Below are positions 34,525 through 46,099 of a stretch of 64,000 nucleotides of DNA, one piece after another. Below the pieces are notes generated by a model. That model worked only from the letters and a program-made list of their open reading frames with translations. It ran no database searches and was not told where the DNA came from. Source of the DNA: Coptis chinensis (lineage: Eukaryota > Streptophyta > Magnoliopsida > Ranunculales > Ranunculaceae); the NCBI GenBank assembly GCA_015680905.1, contig CM027377.1, positions 57,681,501 through 57,745,500 on the forward strand, in the 5' to 3' direction. Within the stretch, counting starts at the first letter, position 1. Every line of letters begins with the position of its first letter. Both the position numbers and the translations under genes were made by a program.

Positions 34525-35559
34525 GAGTCCGGATTCAGAGAGGGTACCCGCACAAAGAAACTTGTGTGGGCACATCTAATCCCGTTAGATTTCATTGGGA
34601 TTGTGACGTGTTAACGTGAGGATTAACACCGTCATATTTCAGTGTTACTAGAAATAGCCTGTCACCCTTTTTTATTTTGGTAACTAAATCTCAAAGATAG
34701 AATTCTACATGGAACTATTCATCTTCTTCCTTAACAAAAAAATAAAAAGGAGATATAATTCTGCCCCTAACAATTATAACTGCAAGTGGAGTGGAAAATC
34801 TACAAGTGCAAGACCTCATAATATTCTAATAAGCTTGACAACATAGCAAATCATAATTTAAGTGAATACGTGTTCGTTTTAGTAAGCTACAAGTAGCACT
34901 ACCTCATCTTCTTAGTATTACACAAGGCCTTCCTAGTAACGCATAACTGATGTCCGGCACTTAATATTCCATTGCTATGTTATCAAGCTAAGTACAACTG
35001 ATGTCCACCGGTCATAAACCCATGCTTAGGAAGTCTTTTATTTTTATAGTAAATTTTTTTTTTTTTTTGTGAACTATCGCCACGATAGTAGTTGTCCTAG
35101 TTCGATTAGTAAAGGATTCAATCTGATCATTGCATATCTTCATGACAGTAGAATTTAAGTAAATAAAAGGTACAACCATGTGTACAATTTAACACAAGAA
35201 GTCATAGAAGAAAAAGATTGCTTGGCATCATCGAACGGAAGAGATAAGTGATAGAAGAAGAACGAGATATGTATGATTAGATTGTTCATTAGAAATGGTA
35301 GTAGCAATACAGGAGGAAGAAGTGGCGGGAAGACATTGTTTCTTATATTTATTCCTATTTATTTTTATCTTTGTTAAGGAAGGAGATGGCTGAGATTTAG
35401 TTACCAAAATAAAAGAGGGTGACAGACTATTTCGGGTAACACTAAAATATGACGGTGTTAATCCTCACGTTAACACATCACAATCCCAATGAAATCTAAC
35501 GAGATTGGGTGCGCCCACACAAGTTTCCTTGTGTTGGTACCCTCTCTGAATCCGGACTC
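34525..35559. mobile_element. Mutator-type MITE with long inverted repeats (1035 bp)
   Basis: Both ends begin gagtccggattcagag, and the two arms (34525-34693 and 35391-35559, 169 bp each) are inverted copies with a few mismatches and small gaps. The 9-bp flanking duplication is perfect. Long terminal inverted repeats with 9-bp duplications define Mutator-like elements. The inner 0.7 kb is AT-rich and has no coding frame, so it is non-autonomous. Confidence 0.85.
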
Positions 35560-35568
35560 TTTGGAAAA
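35560..35568. repeat. MULE-MITE target-site duplication, right
   Basis: tttggaaaa, identical to 34516-34524. Confidence 0.85.
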
Positions 35569-36757
35569 AGACGAAACAGTTTGATTTTGTCAAAGATTCT
35601 TTCCTTTTAAAACTGTTCTTATTTAGTGTTTCGGTGCAAGCACTCAAGGTAGGAAGGTCGGTGACCCTCACCTATTTTGGACATGGTTTTTCCGGTTTGG
35701 ATATAGTTCACTGGGTTTGGCCTGGTTCAACCCGTTTGGTTCAGGTTGACCCGGTTTTGACAGTTCACCAAGTTTGAAAAAATTAAAAAAAAATCTTTCA
35801 AAAAAAAAAATTCAAAAAAAATAATGAATATTAGTACCATGGGGTTTTTACCCTCCAGTATAAGAAAATTATTCATCAAGTTTTGTTTTTCATCGCACTA
35901 TTAGCAACCACGTGATTATTAATATCATTTCGGTAACTCCATTTGTGCAACATTAAAATTGTTTGCGAGAACAATGTCAGTTTTACTGACAGCCTCACGA
36001 ATGGATCAACCTAAACTCATAGTGACAGTCTTTTCCAATCCGAGTACTTGAACGTAATTGATTGATTGATTGATTGATTGAACTTGAATATCATCATCCC
36101 CAGCATCCATCTTTCATCTCCAACACATCTTTTATCTTCCCCAACAGTGTTTGTCTTTGTCTTTGTCCATCTTATTTAGAATCTCCTATCCCCAGTGGAT
36201 CTTCATACTCTCCCCGGTGAGTCTTTCGTAAGTGTTCGGTTATCACCATTATATGAGAATCTTTAATCTAAGTCAAAATCATGAATGAATTGATCTATCC
36301 ACTTGATTTCACCAGTTTTCCAAAATGAATTTGAAAATATCAGATTTCAAAAAAATTGTCCCTTAATTTCACAAAGTTGTTCATCCTTATCCATCATCAT
36401 TTTTGGCATATGTGACTGGCCTGAGCGCCATTATCCTGGCACACACTGATGTAATGTAAGACGTAAAATACACGCATTAGAAAGAGTGATACCTTTGGTT
36501 GACTACTGAAAAAATGTAAGACGTAAAACACGCATTTGTAAAGTACGCTACCATCCTATCTTGAGTGACAACCATTTTCAACTGTGCTTTCACAAACAAC
36601 TTGAAAAAATTGAGGATTTCAAATATCCAGGGAAAGGCCCTCTTTCAAAAATATTTTTCAAATGAATTTTCAAAAAATTGCATGAGATCTTCTGGCTGGA
36701 GTTTGGCAAAAATGGTGTGTCTCCATGGCTTTGCAGTTTAGTTGCAAGCAACCTCTG
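35569..36757. other. Gypsy 3' untranslated region
   Basis: No coding signal. It contains a tract of six ATTG/TTGA units at 36058-36080, pyrimidine-rich sequence, and a repeated taagacgtaaaa...acacgcatt phrase near 36450 and 36510. It leads to the polypurine tract. Confidence 0.5.
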
Positions 36758-36772
36758 CCAAAGAGGGGCAAC
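36758..36772 (+). other. Gypsy polypurine tract
   Basis: gccaaagaggggcaac lies directly before the 3' LTR start TGTAGACACCCC, the usual plus-strand primer position. Confidence 0.8.
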
Positions 36773-38574
36773 TGTAGACACCCCATTTTTGCACCCCAGG
36801 AATAATTCATTCACGATTTTGCCTTAAATTAAATTTGATCATATAAGATGATTTGCTTTCTAGAGTCTTCATTTCTACATCAAACTTCTTTCTTTTTATC
36901 TTCTTTTAGTGTCTTTAGACTCTCCTCATCATGTTCTAGCTATGGCTAAAGTTTTGTTGCTTTCTGAGTTTTGAGCTGAAAATGACCAAAATGCCCCTAT
37001 AACCCTTTGGAGCCCAAATTTCGAATTTTTCACTCTTTCTTTGGATTAGATTATTTCATATTTGAAATCCCCTTGAAAAATCCTTCGAAATGAGTACAAG
37101 CTTGCCTAGGTTCCTTTTGGATTTTAGAAACCCTAATCTTACTCTATCCCGTTCTAATCCGTTGTGCACACTGTTCAGTGCAATATATTATTAGAGTAAG
37201 ATTTCGACCCAAAGGTATTTTTAAGAGTTCATGGGCCTTCCTAATGGATTCATGAACAACTTTTGTGAAGAAGAGTTTGCCTATTTTTGACCCGATCAAA
37301 AAGGGATTTGTAGCATTGAAAATATGGTCAAAATGGGCCTTTTTTGTGCATTTTGGACCCGTGCTCGTGGGCTGTGGATCCAGCTCGTGTCAAACCTTTT
37401 CATTAGGGTTTATAGACCATTCTCAAGCCTCCAAAAACCTAGAGAACCTTCCTTATTTGTTTGATTTGATTTGATCCCAAAAATCAAGAATATTCTGGAG
37501 AATATGCCATTTTAGCGCCATGTTTAGAAACCCTAGATTATGGGCTCATTGAGGACGTGTATGGCTTGATTTTTTTCCCTAATACATCTAAAAGATCTAA
37601 AAACAAAGGGCCAAGATCACACCCCTTATCCCACCTCTTGAATCAATGGCCAGATTTAGGAGGTGCAACCAAAAAGATATCAAGCCATTGGATTTTTCTT
37701 AATCAATACTCAGTCATTGGATCAAACTCATTACTATATTTAAATCCATCCCAAAAAGCTATAAATATGATTCTCATTCACCCACAAAAAGACATCTGGA
37801 GCTAGTATTTCGGAGTTAATAATGTGGAACTAGTTATTCAGAGCTAATAGCCTAGTAGTCTTCTTTTCTTGAGTGTTCTTCTTTTTTCTTTTCTAGTTCA
37901 TCATTTTAGGGTATAATTTATTTAGTTTAATCTTGAGTTGAAGGTAAAATTTCAACTTTGAGGTTTTTCTAATGAAGTTCTTCGTGTTCTTCGTCTTGAG
38001 TCTCTTTTTCTCTTATTTCAATCCTGAGTAGAAGCTCTACTTCACCAAAAGTTGTTTATTCTCCCAAATCACCTGTTTCCATCCAAAAATCAAAGTTGTC
38101 AATTCAAAATCAAATTTATCATCACCATTCATTAACAATCAATCAAGATCAACAATCAGTCAATCAATCTACAATCAAGTATGAGGCAACATTCCAAACA
38201 AGGTGACATCTTTCTTTTCTCTTTTGTTTTATTTAGCATTGCATATTAGGTTATTTTTTTAGTTTTATATAGCATTTAGTTATTAGTCTTTAAATAATTT
38301 AGTGAAGATCATCCGACTTGGTAGATTAATTTCCAATCTTTCTCCGTTCTCCTATCTCAAAACTTTACACATCAATAGAAGTAAGGCTGGTTTTTACCAG
38401 GCGAGTGTGGGTGCCTAACACCTTCTCATATCGTACCTTGACTCCCGAACCCAATAATCATCTAGTTTCGAGGGCTAGTCCTTCACATAGGTTTTACTCA
38501 ACTTTTCCTTAATAAAGTTAATGGCGACTCTAAAATCAATTGCATAGACCTAGGTACACATTTTTGTGCATAGA
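36773..38574 (+). repeat. Gypsy (Ogre/Tat-type) 3' LTR
   Basis: 1802 bp, co-linear with 26163-27966 and highly similar, with scattered substitutions and short indels. It ends GTGCATAGA where the 5' LTR has GTGCATACA, so the terminal CA has mutated to GA. The caatc duplication follows. Confidence 0.85.
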
Positions 38575-38579
38575 CAATC

Positions 38580-39021
38580 AATCCTCTCAGTCTCTCTACC
38601 TTACTAGATCACTCCTCTCTCTTTACAGTCTCTGCAATTATCTCTCTCAGTCTTGGTCTCTCTCAAAATTGGGTTTCTTTTTCGTGACTTTTGTGTTTTC
38701 TTCGTTTTTCTCTTAGGTTTTGCCAAAAACCCCCTTTCTTATGCTGCAAACTCGCGGATCTCAAAATAGAAATTCTGACGAAAATAGACTTAAGCGCGGG
38801 CGCGCCCTTAAACAGGCCATTTCAAGCGCGTGCACGCCCTTTTCAAATTTCTCAGAAAAGTCCAGTAGACTTGTTTCGGAAAAAACTGAGAAAAAAACTA
38901 TCTTCTTCTTCTCCAAAGCTCATTGGGCAAGACTAGTTTCGAGCGTTCACTCACTCAAACTTCTTTATACAAACATCACCGGATTCTCTCCTTCTTCCTC
39001 ATGTGAGGGATAGCTCCAACA
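38580..39021 (-). repeat. Copia 5' LTR, outer part
   Basis: Continues the LTR broken at 26162; it matches about 21440-21852. On the minus strand it starts TGTTGGAGCTATCCC. It includes a GC-rich stretch (agcgcgggcgcgccc near 38792). Confidence 0.85.
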
Positions 39022-39640
39022 ATGATATTGATGATTCCCAGTGAGAGCCGGACTTCACACTTGTACCAGTGCTATGGTAGCTTTTCATAATTTGTCTAAG
39101 CGCTCCATTTAGCTAGTCTTTGGCGAGGGAGTAATTCATGGGATTTATTAGTCAAAGATGGAGCCACAGATCGAGCTGGCCTGCAAAACTATCGAGAAAG
39201 ATGAAACTGACAGAACATTGAACTCCTACTCACCACTGGTACATGTTTGATGTGGATCAGCATCACCACATGCTACTTGTCGAGCGAAGATGAAGATAAT
39301 GACATAGCATGAAAGGTTGGTGGCTATGATCAGTGGTAATAGGAGGAAAGTTTTTGAATGTGAACTACCATAGTTGTTTTATTGGATTTTCATGTAAATA
39401 TGGGTGACTAATTTTTGTACCAAACTTGTATAGTGGAAAGTGCATTGCCAAAATGTACGCAAAAAAAAAAGAAAGAAGAGAAAGTGATATGGCGGGGTTA
39501 ACACAGTAGAAGATGTTTCAGTTTATTTTTTCAGTGTAATTTCATTCATGTCCGTGCACCTACTTAAACCCCCTTTTTCCGTGGAACATGTGATGGTTTC
39601 TGTTTCACTTTTTTCAATTTGTATGATAAGGCTTCTTTTA
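39022..39640 (+). pseudogene. SPI: 3' flank/UTR of the BEACH-WD40 copy
   Basis: Removing the Copia element joins the stop codon at 21186 to this sequence, so it is the gene's original 3' flank. It is less AT-rich than the surroundings for its first 300 bp. A run of ten A at about 39461-39470 followed by purine-rich sequence might be the trace of a poly(A) tail if the copy is a retrocopy, but no poly(A) signal is obvious. Confidence 0.5.
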
Positions 39641-39849
39641 GGGTGATCTTGGACACACCCATAAAAATACTCTCGTATCCAATAACTAACCTAAGTTTTT
39701 GTTGTACACCAATAACTACCAAAATTCAATAATATCTCCCAAATTAATTTGGAGTATTTCCAATAGGGGTAGAAGGATTAAAAAAAATAAAAAAAATAAC
39801 ACACAAGTCTGTTTTTGTACGCATTTTTCTTCCCCCGCTCTATCTTCTC

Positions 39850-39887
<38 letters not shown>

Positions 39888-41468
39888 TCGAGCCTTGCAA
39901 TCTCCATGCAAACTGAGCTTTACTTTCCAGACGCGGCCCACCTGCCAGATTGTATAGGTTTTGCAACTCGTCCAAAATCACTCTAAAACAATGAGATTGT
40001 ATTTGATCATGGTATTGATCATTTTAACAATTAACAGAATGCCAAGTTTGTGGCATTTTATCTGATGAGCTATATTATGATATCATTATCCTTATCTTAA
40101 ATCATAATAATCATCTTCTTTTTGTGAGAATTTAAGCTTTTGGTAGGTCTAATGGAGATCATTTATGACTTTCAGCTGGTAACTTTAGCATTTTCCAGGG
40201 AACACAAAAGGTTGCAAATTGCAATATATTCGAGTAATGGATGTGGGGGTTTTGATACGGACATATCTATCAAATTGTGTTCTTCAGAGTCCATACACAC
40301 CAACCATGAATTGTTGGAGCTATGATCCTTGTCATCATTGAATGAGGATTCAAGTTTCACATCTTAAAATTTCTTCTCCTTTTTTACTTTTTTTAAACAC
40401 AATGGAAGATTTTAAAACTTTTAGTCATTCAGGATTTAATTGAAATAATTTGAGTCTATCGGATAATCTGGAAGTACATTCAAAAAAGGAAAATGTGAAG
40501 TGAACTAATGAGGTTGCCAATTGGTATAAAATGTTTTCACAAATCAGAACAATGGAGTATAGTATTGAAGCATTGAGTTGCTTTATTTTTGGCAATTCTA
40601 ACATGTTTTGCCTAAACTTAAACGCTTTTTCTGCGGTATCAGATTGGCTAGTTCTGTTGTGACAGAAGTCACAGAATCATTGATCATAACTTTATACTTT
40701 TCAATATGAACCAAATTACTAGTTATACGGTTATACCAACTTTGATCTGTTCTAGGTTGTATGGTGCATTACGACCTCCATTACACATTAGTCTACTCAA
40801 GGTTATATGGAACTATGGCTAACAAGAGTGGAAATGCATTTGAGACATCTGTAGCAGGTATGCACCCCTCATTTGTATATTGTAAGCTACTACCTGGAAA
40901 AAAAAATCATGAGGTCCTCAAATAATTGTCAAACTGAAGATAGTGCATGAAGCCCAAATATAAAAATACAAGTTACACTCCCTGCCTTATAAAGAACAAA
41001 ACCATGGTATTAACAAGAGCAAAAGCTCAATTGAACTGCTAAAGAGAAGCACACGACATGTTTATCATTACTTACAAACACAAAGCTCCTCATTATGTTG
41101 ATGAACATCACTATTACTCCACTGACATCTACTATTACTATCAAAGCTTCTGTCAGTGAAGGCAGCAAATTATTTGATAGATTCACTTAATTGCAATAAA
41201 AGAAGAGGTTATTAGAGAAGAAGAAGAAAAGAAAACCGCGATCTTTTTCTTCTACAAGTGAATCACGTAGAGTAATACGTATGGTTTAGTATGGATCCCA
41301 CGAGTTATATTTAATGTAAATATGACTTGTTTTAGTAAATAAATATCTTGGGTACACTTAATAAAAAGAAGGGTAATTTAGGAAGCTAAATGTGTCTAAA
41401 ATCATTTTATTTATTTATTTTAAAATTGGGGTACGAGAGTATTTTAATAGGTGTGTCCAAGATCACCC
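39641..41468. mobile_element. DNA transposon with 37-bp inverted repeats (1828 bp)
   Basis: Both ends begin gggtgatcttggacacacc and match as inverted repeats for about 37 bp (39641-39677 against 41432-41468). The flanks carry ttctttta at 39633-39640 and 41469-41476, an exact 8-bp duplication; if the first G is counted with the flank the shared word is 9 bp (ttcttttag). It could be hAT-type or Mutator-type. No transposase is recognised inside. It carries an A33 tract and short frames of unknown origin. Confidence 0.75.
39851..39883. repeat. A33 homopolymer
   Basis: Thirty-three uninterrupted A inside the inverted-repeat element; no target duplication or coding sequence marks it as a retroposon tail. 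Confidence 0.9.
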
Positions 41469-41760
41469 TTCTTTTAGCGTCAAAGTTGCACAAAGCATCG
41501 AGTGATTATCTTTATATTATGTTAAAAAATATATAGTGGATTATGGGATCGCTGATGAGTACCCGTTTAACCGGAACCATTAAAAAAATCATAGTTCTCG
41601 TTCATATTTTTAGGAACTGTTTAAAAATGGGTACTAGAAAACATAAAACTGTGGTAAAACCCCTAATTCCGGTCTTTATTAGCCTAAAACTCATTGACTT
41701 TGGCAATTAAGACTAAACCCACCCGATTTTTTAAAGTGTGAAATAAAGGTTCCGATTTCG

Positions 41761-41765
41761 TTTAG
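41761..41765. repeat. solo LTR target-site duplication, left
   Basis: tttag, repeated at 43352-43356. Confidence 0.65.
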
Positions 41766-43351
41766 TGATAAGTGCTCAAAAAGTGCTATTTAACCCTCGA
41801 TTATGCCTCTTGTTTAGCCATCTTAGTGGACTAATAGTGTTTATAAGTTGTGTTTTAAGATTCTACAGGTGAAAAAGAGAGTTTTGTAGAATATTAGAGA
41901 AAATGGGATAAAACGAAGCAATTTGGAGCATTAAGGATCACATGGGAGGCCCGTGGACAATCATGGAGAAGGCCAAGGAATTGGAGCTGTTAAAGATGCG
42001 ACTTGGACCTATTTTAAAGTCTATTTGGAAGCCCAAGGCCAAAAGATTCGTTATTTGGACCAAAGCCCGCAAAAGAGGATAGAAGGATAAAGCAGAAGAG
42101 AGAAAATCGGCTTATGCGTCTGGGACGCATGTATCGAGCGTCCAGACGCATTGATTAAGTCTGGGACGCATGAATAATGCGTCCAGACGCATGAATCGAC
42201 ACTGTAGCCAATTCCTTCTCAGTTTTGAAGACGAAGTCGGACTCTGGAAGAAGTCTATTTGTATTAGGAAACAAATAACGGTTTGGAATGCTTCTAGAGC
42301 TCATTGTAACCCCTATAAATAGAGGACCTAAGTGCCTCATGTAAGGGGCCAATTCACTTATATTCTTGTCTTCAGAACTTGAGGCAGAGAGAGATTAATA
42401 ATAAAAGATCGGTTTTAACTAGCTGAGTCTTCATAAATTAGTCTTTCTAGTCTTATGTTCTTCAACTCTTCTTCTTGTTGTTCTTCCTTCTTTATGGAAG
42501 GCTAATCTTCTCCTTCAAGGGAGAAGATGAAGTCAGTGCTTAAGGTTTAATGATTCTTCTGGTTCATGGTGTTCTTCAATCAGGTTAGTTCTTTATGTTT
42601 ATAGTTATTAGTTCCATTGCCCACACCAGGGGATGGAAGTATAAAATAGGGTTTATGTTTTGCAATATTAATATCATGCTAGTGTTCTTTACTTTTCTTC
42701 TAGTAGTATAGTTCTTTAGAGTTAGGAAAGTATTCTTTGTGTTTCCTTAGAAGGGGTAGCTCAGGGAGTAGCTGCATAGGGGAAGTATTCTTTGTGTTTG
42801 CCTTAAGTGGTGATTCATTGAATGGCCGCCCTATTAGGAAGTACTCCTTGATGTTGCTCTTGGTAATACATTGAATGGCTGTCCGAGCTTACATAAAAGG
42901 AAAGAAGATATTAATAGCATAAACATAGGAACAACCTTAAGTAGAGTTAATTGTTAACGATGTTTCGTCCAAGAGGGCATCGGCACTCACTCGATTGCCT
43001 AATTGTAGTCTACTTGTAAGAAAAACCATGAAGCAGAAGGTCATAGATCAAAAGTATTGGTGGATTCTAATCTCTTGAATTCCCTCTCTTATAAATTCTC
43101 AACAGTTTAGTTAGTTTAGCTTAGTTTAGCATTAGAATCTACAATCTCTACAATATTAGTTTTTAATCCATCAAACCCCCTTTCCAGTCCTGTCCTTCAC
43201 ATAACATACACTTAAAAGTGGAACGATACCCTACTCATCCTTTACTTATTGAGGGATAATTAGGTTTTGATACGCTTCTATTTGTTCAACGATCATCATC
43301 TATCTACATCACCCATCATCTCATCTACACACACAAAAAGAGGTAGTGTCA
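41766..43351 (+). repeat. solo LTR of an Athila/Tat-type Gypsy element (1586 bp)
   Basis: Starts TGATAAGTGCTCAAAAAG and ends AGGTAGTGTCA with a perfect 5-bp duplication tttag. A TATA-like box (cctataaatagagg) lies near 42313. Near 42115-42200 is a GC-rich dyad cluster (gggacgcatg...gcgtccagacgcat, twice). Three imperfect tandem units of about 55-65 bp, each with agta-tctttgtgtt-like starts, occupy about 42725-42895. No internal element sequence flanks it, so it is most likely the product of LTR-LTR recombination. Confidence 0.7.
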
Positions 43352-44100
43352 TTTAGTTATGAGAAAAAACCAAACGTGCCTTATTTATTTTTTAAAATAC
43401 CATATATACCCTTTTATATCAAATTTGTTACTCCTCAAATTAGTTATTCATATACATTTATGTTTCTTCTTCTTCTTCTTTTTTTCTTCTTCTTTCTTCC
43501 TCTCTCTCTCATTTGCAGGCCAGGTAGGATCATCAGGTTGTTTTATCTATTTCTTTTGTAAAGAAGTACAAAGGTATTCATTTAAGCTAAACCTTAACTT
43601 TAAACATTTCAAATATGTCAAGATTCATACGTTTATTTGTTTTAGATCTAATTTCGGTTTTGCAGTTGCGTTTAAGAATGGGGAAATTAAATTTTGGTGA
43701 GTTACCGCTACCAGCGTTGCTCGAACAAGCGTTAAAAATATATACCATGGCCTCTAATTCCACTGTCAACAAGGTAATAACTTTTTTGTTTTTTTATTAT
43801 AATTAGTTGTAGTTTTTATATTAATTAAGAATTCGTTGTTGTTTGGGTTAATTTTGGGTTCTGTAGGACAGAGTTGAAAAAGTGGTGGAAGCTATGCACA
43901 AGTGTGAGGATATGTTAAATAAAATTGAGTTGTTTTCTACTAATGAGACTAACGAAGATGTTGCTACCACTAATCTCAAGTATAACCTGGTAATCATTTA
44001 TTTATTTACTTTTAGTTTTGCAAGCGTGTGGTTGTTTGTTATTTTCATTTATACGTAGAGTTAAATGAAATACGTGCATTCGAATTGTTTTTAGGAATTA
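43352..44100 (+). pseudogene. TAP46: TAP46-like gene fragment, exons 1-2
   Basis: An ATG at 43678 begins MGKLNFGELPLPALLEQALK. The exon ends NSTVNK before a GT donor near 43773, and after an intron with acceptor ttctgtag near 43866 the second exon reads DRVEKVVEAMHKCEDMLNKI and LFSTNETNEDVATTNLKYNL before another GT donor near 43990. This matches the N terminus of TAP46, the PP2A-associated regulatory protein of the TOR pathway. The expected third exon is not found downstream. A pyrimidine-rich leader and possible 5' UTR intron (43526-43669) precede it. The upstream promoter is displaced by the solo LTR. Fragment or disrupted gene. Confidence 0.65.
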
Positions 44101-45305
44101 TAGAGAAAATCCTAGTAGCTTTCTTCACCAGACGACCTGAATTAGAAAATACGAGGCTAAAGGCTTGGGTATAGAGTTATAGAACAATTTTAATGTTACT
44201 CCAGTTTTCTATTTGGCCCTTTACCGTTACTCCATTAGCTCACTTGAAGTAATACCTGAGATTTCGGATTATTGATTTGGAGGAAGTTCAAGTATTGTGA
44301 TGGTACCTACTTCATGAATTTTCTTCTAAAAGTTGGATTTTTAGTGAGTTGAAATAAATTTTATGTAGGAGTTTTGGTGGAGCCGCTTCCTATATGGAGT
44401 TGGTTCGTATTGTGTTCGCATCCACAACTTATGAAATGTGGTTGGATGAGTTTAGTTTTGTAGAGACTTCTTCAGTAGTGAAACTCCATAATTACATTAG
44501 TTCCAAATAGTTAGATTCAATTATATAGCCGGTGGAATGGATGCTACAATGTCCCCCAATTGGATTCAGCTTAAGCTATATATTGAAATTACATTTGGGT
44601 ATGTCTTGGTAGAATGAAATAATAAGAACAAGAAAGTGGATGGGCAACCTTTAAAAAAGTAATTGGCAAAGAGAAGGAAAGGAAAACAGTTGAATGAGTA
44701 TTGTTTGTATGTATACTGAACAATGAGAACTCTACTTTGCATAAACCAAATAATCAACTTCTTTGAAGTTTCCATTAAGAGTGTAGTTTGCATATTTAGT
44801 AATGAGAACTCTACTTAACATATGAAAAGTGGTCGATCTTCTCATTTTTATTGTGAAGTACTTATGATTGCACTTGCAAAAAATATTCTTTTTGAACTTT
44901 GGAGTCATCATCACTTCTGCCATCTTCGGCACACTTATCATAACATCTCGATCTACTTGCTCTTTTTCGTTTTATAGTAGGAAAAATAGTAGGATTTTGC
45001 TTTTCTTAGTTTATTACTTGCGTTGTTACAAGTACCTTTCTCGTGTACAAATTCCCATTTGTAGAATGTCTCATGTTTGGGTCCCTTAATAGTGCAACTG
45101 ATCCTATCATTGTTTTAATCAATATCTCTGCAACTAATTTGTCTACTCATTATATATTAGTGTGTGAGTATAATAAAATGATCCATACGCTCAAAATGGA
45201 AGAGCGCTCATTAAGTGTGAGGGTGATAGATGGAATCCATCTGGATCAAATTACTACTAGTTCTGGATTAATAAGAAATATGGTTTTGATGGTAGTATAT
45301 ATATG
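44101..45305. other. no recognised feature
   Basis: About 1.2 kb of AT-rich sequence with short frames on both strands but no recognised domain. The end runs into the first unit of the tandem repeat. Confidence 0.3.
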
Positions 45306-46099
45306 TATAATTGACAACATTTGTACAACACTTAGGTGAGTCTAACTGATTTTGTATCTAATGTAGTTATGGTTAAGAACAAGGTAATTTCAATTCATAC
45401 ATAGTTCTTATCTAATATCTCACTGCAACAAGGATATTGCACTGTGAATTATGACTGCAACATGGGTGTTACATTGTTAACTCTACTGCAACATTGATGT
45501 TGCACTATGAATTACTACTTACCCAAGCATTTGTACAACACTTATGTAAGTCTAACTGATTTGGTATCTAGTGTAGTTATGTTTGAGAACAAGGTAAGTA
45601 TCATGCATAGTTCTTGTCTAATATCCCACTATAACATGGATGTTGCATTATGAATTATGACTACAACATGGATGTTGCACTATGAATTACTACTTACCCA
45701 CAAGCATTTGTACAACACTTGTGTCACTTTAGCTGATTTTGTATCTAGAGTAGTTATGCTTGAGAACAAGTTAAGTCTCATGTATAGCTCTTGTCTAATA
45801 TCCCACTGCAAGATGGATGTCGCATTGTGAATTACGACTACAACAGGGATGTTGCATTGTTAACTCTATTGCAACATGGATGTTGTACTATGAATTACTA
45901 CTTACCCAAGCATTTGTACAACACTTCTGTAAGTCTAACTAATTTTGCATCTAGTGTAATTATGTTTGAGAACAAAGTAAGTTCATACATAGTTCTTGTC
46001 TAATACCCCACTGCAGCATGGATGTTGCACTGTGAATTACTACTGTAACATAAATGTTGCACTATGATTTACTACTACAACACAACGACATCCATGTTG
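45306..46099 (+). repeat. tandem repeat of about 180-210 bp, four units
   Basis: Units begin catttgtacaacactt at about 45319, 45528, 45706 and 45912 and each contains a block gtatctagtgtagttatg, a cttgtctaatatcccactg block and one to three copies of the dyad caacatggatgttgcac followed by tatgaattactacttaccc. The last unit runs into the solo LTR at 46100. Confidence 0.8.
46095..46099. repeat. minus solo LTR target duplication, left
   Basis: tgttg; the right copy at 47067-47071 is tgtta. Joining the flanks recreates the repeat motif catccatgttgcagtg, confirming the boundary. Confidence 0.65.

Larger units (their letters stand above)
26163..38574 (+). mobile_element. RT-less Gypsy element (gag-protease, LARD-like), 12.4 kb
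   Basis: The element has two 1.8-kb LTRs, a 5-bp duplication (caatc), a primer binding site, gag and protease of the Ogre/Tat type, and a polypurine tract. I find no RT, RNase H or integrase block on either strand between 31466 and 36772. It therefore looks non-autonomous, depending on a relative for reverse transcription. It sits in a Copia LTR and itself holds a Mutator-type MITE at 34525-35559. Confidence 0.8.
21191..39021 (-). mobile_element. Copia retrotransposon, interrupted by a Gypsy element
   Basis: Order on the minus strand: 5' LTR (39021-38580 and 26162-25906), primer binding site, gag, protease, integrase, RT, RNase H, polypurine tract, 3' LTR. Domain order (integrase before RT) identifies Copia. 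The RT sequence resembles the Tork/Tnt1 group, an impression rather than a phylogeny. The element without its insertion is about 5.4 kb. Coding frames are broken by several stops and frameshifts. Confidence 0.85.

Noticed and set aside
39851-39883. A33 tract as a LINE or SINE tail
   Set aside because: No retroposon body or target duplication next to it; it lies inside an inverted-repeat element.
43346-43700. Phe/Leu-rich ORFs at the start of the TAP46 piece
   Set aside because: They come from a pyrimidine-rich leader; the matching TAP46 start is at 43678.
45306-46099. CRISPR-like or satellite array
   Set aside because: Only four units of uneven length with internal repeats; in plant DNA a local tandem duplication in a transposon is more likely.
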